Made by a program: the position numbers and the translations under genes | Source: Bacillota bacterium | Lineage (GTDB): Bacteria > Bacillota > Clostridia > Peptostreptococcales > Anaerovoracaceae | DNA length: 64,000 nucleotides | Reading direction: 5' to 3' | Assembly (NCBI GenBank): GCA_030536355.1 | Contig: JAUNQD010000008.1 | Location: forward strand, 1 to 64,000 | In this document: positions 6,697-13,110 of the stretch, piece after piece | Position numbering within the stretch: position 1 is the first letter of the stretch | Layout: each line of letters opens with the position of its first letter | Notes under the pieces: generated by a model | What the model saw: only the letters and a program-made list of their open reading frames with translations | Database searches by the model: none | Told to the model about the DNA's origin: nothing

Positions 6697-8522
6697 TGAA
6701 TGGACTTTTGAAATTCATAACTTGCGGAAGCGTAGACGATGGAAAATCCACCCTCATAGGACATATGCTCTATGATGCCAAGCTGATCTTTGCCGATCAG
6801 GAAAAGGCACTTGTTCTCGACAGTAAGATCGGATCAAGAGAAGGTGAGATCGATTACTCACTTCTTCTCGACGGACTTATGGCAGAACGTGAACAGGGCA
6901 TAACTATAGACGTGGCATACAGATATTTCACTACAGAAAAGAGATCGTTCATCGTCGCAGATACTCCGGGCCACGAAGAGTATACGAGGAACATGGCAGT
7001 AGGCGCATCCTTTGCAGACCTGGCTGTCATACTTATAGATGCGTCGCAGGGCGTTTTGGTACAGACGAGGAGACATGCCAGGATATGCTCGCTGATGGGT
7101 ATCAAACACTTTGTTTTTGCAGTGAATAAGATGGATCTTATAGCATTCGATGAAGAAAGATTCAATGACATCTTAGCTGAGATAAAGGTGCTGATGAGTG
7201 AATTCGAATACGATAGTTTGGCAGTCATCCCTGTTTCGGCTACTGACGGTGATAACGTGACTGCCCGATCCGAGAGGACACTATGGTATGACGGCAAATC
7301 ACTTCTGGAATATCTTGAAGATATAGATGTTTCTGCTGATGATGCAGAAGCAGGGTTTACTATGCCGATACAGAGAGTGTGCCGCCCAAACAGCAGTTTC
7401 AGAGGATTCCAGGGTCAGATAGAGACAGGAACTATCGCGGTCGGAGATGAGATACGCATCCTGCCATCAAGTGAAAAAGCATGTGTCAAAGAAATCATCG
7501 CAGGCTTTGATAATGTACAAAAAGCAGTGAAAGGTCAGGCCGTGAATATATGCCTCGACAGAGAAATAGATGCGTCAAGAGGCTGCGTCATCGTCAAGGA
7601 TGCAGCTGCGCAGACAGGCAACATGTTCACTGTGAAGCTTTTGTGGATGGATGATGCCAGACTTGTGGCAGGCAAAAACTATATGCTGAAGATAGGCACT
7701 AAGCGTATCCCCGCAGTAGTTATGGATATCAAGTATAAGATAGATGTCAATACAAGAAACCGCATCGATACAGATACCATATATAAGAATGAAATAGCAG
7801 TATGCGATATATCTACTTCAGAGAAGATTGTGCTTGATGAATTCAGACAGAATCCTGCACTTGGTTCATTCATACTCATAGACAGAGTATCCCATATGAC
7901 TTCAGCATGCGGAGTAGTGACCAAGATGGTATCAAGGGCAGACAACCTGACATGGCACGATATGACAATAACAAGAGAGCAGCGTGCTTTGCAGAAAGGG
8001 CAGAGGCCTAAGACCATATGGCTTACAGGGCTTTCCGGATCCGGAAAATCCACCATTGCCAATGAGATAGAAAAGCGCCTTTTCCTCATGGGAAGACATA
8101 CAATGAGCCTCGATGGAGATAATGTGCGCCTGGGACTCAATAAAAACCTGGGCTTTGCAGAAGGAGACAGGATCGAGAACATCAGAAGAGTGGCAGAAGT
8201 TGCTAAGCTGATGAATGATGCAGGCATCATAGTCATCACGTCATTTATTTCACCGTATGAGCGTGACAGACTGATGGCAAGGGATATCGTGGGCAGTGAT
8301 GATTTTATAGAGATATATGTGAGCACTCCGATAGAAGAGTGTGAAAAAAGAGATGTGAAGGGTCTGTATAAGAAGGCCAGGGAAGGTAAGATATCATCGT
8401 TTACTGGTGTATCAAGCCCTTATGAAGTTCCGACTACACATCAGATCGAGATAGATACGTCAGACATCACTATTGAAGAGGCTGCTGATATAGTAATGAA
8501 GCAGCTTGAGAAGTTACTGTGA
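6696..8522 (+). CDS. cysNC: Bifunctional sulfate adenylyltransferase subunit 1 / adenylylsulfate kinase (CysN-CysC fusion)
   Basis: A 608-residue fusion. Residues 1 to about 420 are the EF-Tu-like CysN GTPase with P-loop GSVDDGKST (11-19), DTPGHEEYTRNM (G3) and NKMDL (G4). Residues from about 435 are APS kinase with Walker A GLSGSGKST (445-453), DGDNVRLGLN and the ISPYERDR segment. Together with CysD it converts sulfate to APS and then PAPS in two coupled steps. The order and fusion are known from sulfation loci and from NodQ-type proteins. Its ATG overlaps the cysD stop by one base and GGAGGGAT precedes it. It is the cassette's donor-making enzyme. Confidence 0.97.
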   Translation: MNGLLKFITCGSVDDGKSTLIGHMLYDAKLIFADQEKALVLDSKIGSREGEIDYSLLLDGLMAEREQGITIDVAYRYFTTEKRSFIVADTPGHEEYTRNMAVGASFADLAVILIDASQGVLVQTRRHARICSLMGIKHFVFAVNKMDLIAFDEERFNDILAEIKVLMSEFEYDSLAVIPVSATDGDNVTARSERTLWYDGKSLLEYLEDIDVSADDAEAGFTMPIQRVCRPNSSFRGFQGQIETGTIAVGDEIRILPSSEKACVKEIIAGFDNVQKAVKGQAVNICLDREIDASRGCVIVKDAAAQTGNMFTVKLLWMDDARLVAGKNYMLKIGTKRIPAVVMDIKYKIDVNTRNRIDTDTIYKNEIAVCDISTSEKIVLDEFRQNPALGSFILIDRVSHMTSACGVVTKMVSRADNLTWHDMTITREQRALQKGQRPKTIWLTGLSGSGKSTIANEIEKRLFLMGRHTMSLDGDNVRLGLNKNLGFAEGDRIENIRRVAEVAKLMNDAGIIVITSFISPYERDRLMARDIVGSDDFIEIYVSTPIEECEKRDVKGLYKKAREGKISSFTGVSSPYEVPTTHQIEIDTSDITIEEAADIVMKQLEKLL

Positions 8523-8544
8523 TCTAGTAAAAGGAAGCAACCGG

Positions 8545-10011
8545 ATGAAAAAAGGATTAGGCTGGCTGACATCATTCCTTAAAATAGGTGCCATAGGTTT
8601 CGGAGGCGGCACGTCGCTGATACCTGTCATAGAGAATGAGATGGTGGACAGCAAGAAGCTTGTGACAAAAGAAGAATATGACTCCGCGGTAATAGCTGCA
8701 TCCATCACACCGGGGGCACTTCCTGTAGAGATATCTGCGTATGTGGGAAGAGATATCGGAGGGATAAAGGGAATGCTACTGGCACCGGCATGCATGATAA
8801 TCCCGGGCGTATTGCTGACAGTTATAATGCTTGCCACCATGGATTCCCTTGATGCGGAAGTCATAAGGCAGATAGAGATCATAAGTATAGGAATAACGGC
8901 ATTCATTTTTTCTATGATGACTAAGTACATCACAGGAACCATGAAATGGGCCAAGGAGAAAAACAAGACTCTTCCTGTTCTGGCCGTTATTCTATGTGTG
9001 TTTTTCCTCAGTGCCGGAAAGGCCGCAGGCAAGATATTATCAAGCTTCGGGATAACATGGGAAGTGCTGTTTAGCATATCGACTGTACATATCCTCATAA
9101 TGGCTTTCTTCGTCATATGTTATGCCGGAAGCAGGAGGGGTAAGCTGAGTGCAGGTGTTTCCGTGATCATATGCATCTTGTATATCATGTTCCAGTCAAA
9201 GGCGCAGATAATGGCAAGTCTGATACAAAACGATCTTCTTTGTATGGTCTTGTTCAGGATACTTCAGCTCATTATGGTGGGTCTGGCAGTTTACGGCGTA
9301 GTCTCGGTAAGAGACAAAAACGAAAAACCTGTGCGAGTTTCGCCGAAAGGAATTATTAAAGAATGCGCAGTCTGGTTCATAGTTCTTGCCGTGGCATGTA
9401 TACCCGCGTATTTGATGGTGCCTGAACTGGTAAAATACATAGGCAACGGATTTCTCTCATCGCTGATTTCATTTGGCGGCGGCGATGCTTATCTGACAGT
9501 TGCCGACGGTATGTTCGTAGAGAAGGGAATGGTCAGTGAAGAAGACTTTTACGGCAGGCTTGTCATTCTTGTCAACGTGCTGCCGGGATCGATCTTATGC
9601 AAAACGCTGACAGGCGTAGGCTATTACTTTGGATTTGCTGCCGGAGGGATGTCGGCAGCTATAGCAACTGCCTTCGCAGGTTTCGTATGCAGCCTGATAG
9701 GCTCATGTTTCACTATGAGTATAGCCAGGTATTTCTTCGATACATTTGATAGGATGCGAGCCTTTTGTGCTTTGAAAGAATGGACGAAGTCTATCATTTC
9801 GGGACTGCTTGGCACAGTTATCTTATCGCTTCTGTACCAATGCGTAGATGTGGCACATAGTTACGGCGGCAGCGGAGTTCTTATCATCATCGAATTGGCG
9901 GCGATATATGGGCTCAATATATTTTTAGCGAAAAAATATGATTTAGGCACATGGGTAAATGTTATAATATCCATAGGAGCCGCTTTGATATTGGGGAATT
10001 TTATAATATAG
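8545..10011 (+). CDS. CHR-family (ChrA-like) anion transporter, two-domain, candidate sulfate importer
   Basis: A polytopic protein of 488 residues with two homologous CHR halves. The first has FLKIGAIGFGGGTSLIPVIENE and SITPGALPVEISAYVGRDIGG; the second has LISFGGGDAYLTVADGMFVEKG and NVLPGSILCKTLTGVGYYFG. The family is best known for chromate efflux, and chromate is a sulfate analogue. The start is ATG 8545 behind AAAGGAAG; the earlier in-frame ATG at 8506 lies within cysNC. Tight placement after cysD-cysNC suggests sulfate uptake or anion exchange for PAPS synthesis. Direction and substrate are inference, and no CysTWA or SulP transporter is visible nearby. Confidence 0.88.
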   Translation: MKKGLGWLTSFLKIGAIGFGGGTSLIPVIENEMVDSKKLVTKEEYDSAVIAASITPGALPVEISAYVGRDIGGIKGMLLAPACMIIPGVLLTVIMLATMDSLDAEVIRQIEIISIGITAFIFSMMTKYITGTMKWAKEKNKTLPVLAVILCVFFLSAGKAAGKILSSFGITWEVLFSISTVHILIMAFFVICYAGSRRGKLSAGVSVIICILYIMFQSKAQIMASLIQNDLLCMVLFRILQLIMVGLAVYGVVSVRDKNEKPVRVSPKGIIKECAVWFIVLAVACIPAYLMVPELVKYIGNGFLSSLISFGGGDAYLTVADGMFVEKGMVSEEDFYGRLVILVNVLPGSILCKTLTGVGYYFGFAAGGMSAAIATAFAGFVCSLIGSCFTMSIARYFFDTFDRMRAFCALKEWTKSIISGLLGTVILSLLYQCVDVAHSYGGSGVLIIIELAAIYGLNIFLAKKYDLGTWVNVIISIGAALILGNFII

Positions 10012-10024
10012 GGAGGAAATAGAG

Positions 10025-11011
10025 ATGGAAAAGAGAAAGAGAAAATTGCTTACAGGTGTTGCTGCAGTATCGGCAGGAGCTGCAGCTATGGGGACAGGCA
10101 TTTGCCTTATGGCAAAAAAGCTTATAGACATCGCTATGGACAGAGACGGAGTCAAGCCTTCACCTAACAGTGAGAAAGTAAGAAACAAGCTTTGCGGTTT
10201 TTCCAACGAAGATGGATTTATCGACAAGCTGGAAGAAGGCGCTGTGAAGCTTGCTGCAGTAGAAACTGAACTGGTTGAAACTACAAGTCAAGATGGTACA
10301 AGGCTGACAGGGCATCTATACACCTGCAAATATCCGAAACGACTTATAATAGCTGTCCATGGCTGGAGATCGACTTGGAACAGAGATTTCGGGCTTGCTG
10401 CCGATTTCTGGTTTGAAAACAACTGCAATGTTCTGTTCATCGAGCAGAGATGTCAGGGAGACAGCGGTGGTGAATATATAGGATTCGGTCTTCTCGAAAG
10501 ATATGATTGTAAGGCTTGGACCGAGTGGGCCCATGAACGATATGAAGGTAAGCTGCCGATATATCTGGATGGTGTATCTATGGGAGCAACGACCGTGCTG
10601 ATGGCATCGGGACTTGGATTACCTGAAAGCGTCCATGGCATAATCGCCGACTGTGGATTCACATCACCTTATGCCATATGGAAGCATGTGGCTGAAAACC
10701 ATATGCATCTCAAGTACGGTCCGATCAAAGGTGTCGCGGATGCTATATGCAGACAGAAGATACAGATGGTATCAGATGAGCATTCAACTGTGGATGCTCT
10801 AAAAGAAAACAAGATCCCTGTATTGTTTGCCCATGGCACGGACGATCCGTTCGTACCTGTAGAGATGACTTATGAAAACTATAAGGCATGTAAAGCTCCT
10901 AAGAGGCTTGTAATAGTGCCGGGTGCAGCACATGGTCTTAGCTTCTACGTGGAAAAAGAAAGATATGCTGAAGAACTTTTGAAGTTCTGGAATGATTACG
11001 ATAAAAAATGA
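10025..11011 (+). CDS. Alpha/beta hydrolase with N-terminal membrane anchor
   Basis: A 328-residue serine hydrolase. A hydrophobic segment at about 8-30 (LLTGVAAVSAGAAAMGTGICL) looks like an anchor or uncleaved signal, so the catalytic domain is likely outside. Motifs are the oxyanion region VHGWRSTWNRDFG, the nucleophile elbow DGVSMGATT with Ser185, the acid in FAHGTDDPFVP and the His in PGAAHGLS. It resembles the family of extracytoplasmic esterases/acyltransferases with a large N-terminal cap region. It closes the sulfation cassette 13 bp after the transporter and is followed by a terminator. It may trim or transfer an acyl group on the sulfonated product; that role is inference. Confidence 0.85.
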   Translation: MEKRKRKLLTGVAAVSAGAAAMGTGICLMAKKLIDIAMDRDGVKPSPNSEKVRNKLCGFSNEDGFIDKLEEGAVKLAAVETELVETTSQDGTRLTGHLYTCKYPKRLIIAVHGWRSTWNRDFGLAADFWFENNCNVLFIEQRCQGDSGGEYIGFGLLERYDCKAWTEWAHERYEGKLPIYLDGVSMGATTVLMASGLGLPESVHGIIADCGFTSPYAIWKHVAENHMHLKYGPIKGVADAICRQKIQMVSDEHSTVDALKENKIPVLFAHGTDDPFVPVEMTYENYKACKAPKRLVIVPGAAHGLSFYVEKERYAEELLKFWNDYDKK

Positions 11012-11060
11012 TGATAAGGTGCCTTTTGCATAGAGAAAAGAGTGCACTTTGTATGAAAAC

Positions 11061-11095
11061 AACTCCTTCGGGAACAATAACCCGGAGGAGTTTTT
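11061..11095 (+). terminator. Intrinsic terminator ending the sulfation cassette
   Basis: AACTCCTTCGGG (11061-11072), loop, CCCGGAGGAGTT (11081-11092) and TTTTT. It separates the cassette from the spoVA genes. Confidence 0.85.
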
Positions 11096-11131
11096 GCATT
11101 TAATAAATACCTTTTTGATATGGAGGGACCG

Positions 11132-11608
11132 ATGGAAAAAGAAAAAGCAGTAGACAAAAAAGATATATCAAAAGCCTATGAAAACTATGCCAAAAAATTC
11201 ACACCGAAACCAAAGTATATAGCCAATTCGTTAAAAGCTTTTTTTGTCGGAGGAACTATATGCGTAGTATCGATGTGGCTGGAAAATAGATTTATATCAT
11301 CAGGCGCTGAGGAAAAAGATGCTTCTGCATATGTAGTTATGATACTGATAATCATAGCACAGCTTTTGACAGGGCTTGGGTGGTTCGATACGATAGCTAA
11401 ACACGCAGGTGCAGGTGTAATAGTTCCTATTACAGGTTTTGCGAATTCAATGGTAGCTCCGGCATTGGAGTACAAAAAAGAGGGCGTTGTTCTTGGAGTG
11501 GGAGGCAAACTTTTTTCGTTGGCAGGTCCGGTATTGGTATGCGGAATAACGGCGTCTATATTGATAGGCCTTATATATTTAGGGTTAGACTTGATAAGCG
11601 TAGGGTGA
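11132..11608 (+). CDS. spoVAC: Stage V sporulation protein AC
   Basis: A 158-residue integral membrane protein of the SpoVA channel, which moves calcium-dipicolinate into the forespore during sporulation and out at germination; SpoVAC acts as a mechanosensitive-type channel component. The sequence KFTPKPKYIANSLKAFFVGGTICVVSMW, GAGVIVPITGFANSMVAPALEYKKEG and GVGGKLFSLAGPVLVCG is characteristic. I choose ATG 11132, 4 nt after GGAGGGA; the ATG at 11120 overlaps that Shine-Dalgarno. It is followed at 5 bp by spoVAD. It should be transcribed by sigma-G in the forespore, but I see no convincing sigma-G promoter. Confidence 0.96.
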   Translation: MEKEKAVDKKDISKAYENYAKKFTPKPKYIANSLKAFFVGGTICVVSMWLENRFISSGAEEKDASAYVVMILIIIAQLLTGLGWFDTIAKHAGAGVIVPITGFANSMVAPALEYKKEGVVLGVGGKLFSLAGPVLVCGITASILIGLIYLGLDLISVG

Positions 11609-11613
11609 TAAGA

Positions 11614-12672
11614 ATGGCAAGAAAAAAACAGACGATCATATTTGGAAATAAGCCCTATATAATAGGATCTTATTCATTGGTAGGCAAAAAAGAGTCAGAT
11701 GGGCCAATGAAAAAATGGTTTGATGAGTGCCTTGAAGATGACACATATGGTGAGAAAACATGGGAAAAATCAGAAAGCAAAATGTTGAAGACAGCCATGT
11801 CGGAAGCCATGAGACGGGCGGGCAAAAACAAGGATGAGATAGGTGTGGTATTGAGCGGTGATCTTCTAAATCAGCTTATGTCATCGTCTTTCACTGCAAG
11901 AGATCTCCATATCCCGTTTCTCGGAATGTACGGAGCATGTTCAACTATGGCTGAATCTCTTTTGTTGGGAGCTGTATTGGTAGATGGTCGATACAGCGAT
12001 GACATAGTCATCGGAGCATCAAGTCATTATTGTACGGCAGAAAGACAGTTTCGTATGCCCCTTGAACACGGCAATCAACGACCGCCGTCTGCCCAATGGA
12101 CGGTAACTGGTTCCGGTGCGATGCTCATCTCATCAAAGTCTCGTGACGGAGGCTTCCGGGCAGATGACAAAGGTTCATGGAATAGATTAAAGCATATAAG
12201 GGTCGAATGTGGAACGATAGGAAAGGTGATCGACGCGGGGATAAGGGATGCCAACCAAATGGGCAGTGCCATGGCACCTGCAGCAGTTGATACGCTGCTT
12301 AATCATCTGGAAGACACAGGGAGGGATCTAGACTATTACGACGTGGTTTTAACAGGTGATCTTGGATATATTGGAAAAGATATCATGAAAGATTTGCTGA
12401 TAGATGCAGGGATATCTAAAAATATGCTGGATGAACGTTATGATGACTGCGGATGTATGATATATGATCTTCAGCAGGATATTCACAGTGGCGGCAGTGG
12501 ATGCGGATGCTCGGCTTCGATCTTCGCAGGCTATATATACAAGAAAATGACAACAGGAGAACTGAAAAAAGTGCTGATAATGTCGACAGGAGCACTGCTT
12601 TCTACGATAAGCCCTTTTCAGGGAGAGTCGATTCCCGGCATTGCCCATGCAGTATCACTGGTAGCAGAGTAA
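11614..12672 (+). CDS. spoVAD: Stage V sporulation protein AD
   Basis: A 352-residue SpoVAD, a thiolase-fold protein that binds dipicolinic acid in the spore inner membrane complex. Recognisable segments are FGNKPYIIGSYSLVGKKESDGP, FTARDLHIPFLGMYGACSTMAESL, RQFRMPLEHGNQRPPSAQWTVTG and YDDCGCMIYDLQQDIHSGGSGCGCSA. The longer reading frame reaching back to 11539 overlaps spoVAC; ATG 11614 with AGGGTG upstream matches the conserved N-terminus MARKKQTIIF. It lies between spoVAC and spoVAE, as in Bacillus and Clostridium. Confidence 0.97.
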   Translation: MARKKQTIIFGNKPYIIGSYSLVGKKESDGPMKKWFDECLEDDTYGEKTWEKSESKMLKTAMSEAMRRAGKNKDEIGVVLSGDLLNQLMSSSFTARDLHIPFLGMYGACSTMAESLLLGAVLVDGRYSDDIVIGASSHYCTAERQFRMPLEHGNQRPPSAQWTVTGSGAMLISSKSRDGGFRADDKGSWNRLKHIRVECGTIGKVIDAGIRDANQMGSAMAPAAVDTLLNHLEDTGRDLDYYDVVLTGDLGYIGKDIMKDLLIDAGISKNMLDERYDDCGCMIYDLQQDIHSGGSGCGCSASIFAGYIYKKMTTGELKKVLIMSTGALLSTISPFQGESIPGIAHAVSLVAE

Positions 12673-12696
12673 ATATGAGCAGAGGAGTAGGATGAA

Positions 12697-13050
12697 GTGG
12701 AGTATATATTATCATTTATCGTGGGCGGAGTGATCTGCGTAATAGGTCAGATCATGATGGATGCCACCAAATTAACAGCACCAAGAGTTCTGGTGATCCT
12801 TGTTGTTTCCGGTGCGATACTTCAGGCATTAGGTATATATCAGCCATTGGTAGATCTAGCGGGTACCGGTGCGCGAATCCCTCTTCCAGGGTTTGGATAT
12901 AATCTAGCAAAGGGCGCCATAGAAGGTGTGTCCAAAGGCTTGCTTGGGGTGGTGACCGGTGGCTTGAAGGCCGCGGCCGGAGGAATAGCTGTAGCCATTG
13001 GCTGGGGATATTTAATGGCACTGATTTTCGATCCCAAGTCGATACGATGA
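12697..13050 (+). CDS. spoVAE: Stage V sporulation protein AE
   Basis: A 117-residue membrane protein, the third subunit of the SpoVA dipicolinate transport complex. It has about three helices and the conserved GARIPLPGFGYNLAKGAIEG segment. The start is GTG 12697, preceded by AGAGGAG; an ATG at 12692 is in another frame and hits a stop quickly. The gene ends 60 bp before the convergent PBP gene, with a shared terminator between. Other SpoVA subunits (AA, AB, AF) are absent here; a C-D-E trio is common in Clostridia. Confidence 0.95.
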   Translation: MEYILSFIVGGVICVIGQIMMDATKLTAPRVLVILVVSGAILQALGIYQPLVDLAGTGARIPLPGFGYNLAKGAIEGVSKGLLGVVTGGLKAAAGGIAVAIGWGYLMALIFDPKSIR

Positions 13051-13066
13051 TGAAGTGAGGGAATAA

Positions 13067-13096
13067 AAAAGCGGCTTTCTGATGAAAGCCGCTTTT
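13067..13096. terminator. Bidirectional terminator between spoVAE and the PBP gene
   Basis: AAAAGCGGCTTTC (13067-13079), loop TGAT, GAAAGCCGCTTTT (13084-13096). The perfect 13-bp stem with A/T ends serves both convergent genes. Confidence 0.92.
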
Positions 13097-13110
13097 GTTG
13101 TTGGATTGTA

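Noticed and set aside
5794-8522. Assimilatory sulfate reduction as the role of cysD-cysNC.
   Set aside because: No cysH, cysI, cysJ or sulfite reductase follows. The adjacent gene is a sulfotransferase, which uses PAPS directly.
11027-11056. TGCATA with a downstream TATGA as a sigma-G promoter for spoVAC.
   Set aside because: The -10 part does not match CATnnTA, and a strong terminator lies between it and the gene.
11539-11613. Extending SpoVAD upstream to the first Met at 11539.
   Set aside because: That extension overlaps spoVAC by 70 bp and lacks a ribosome site; ATG 11614 fits the conserved N-terminus.
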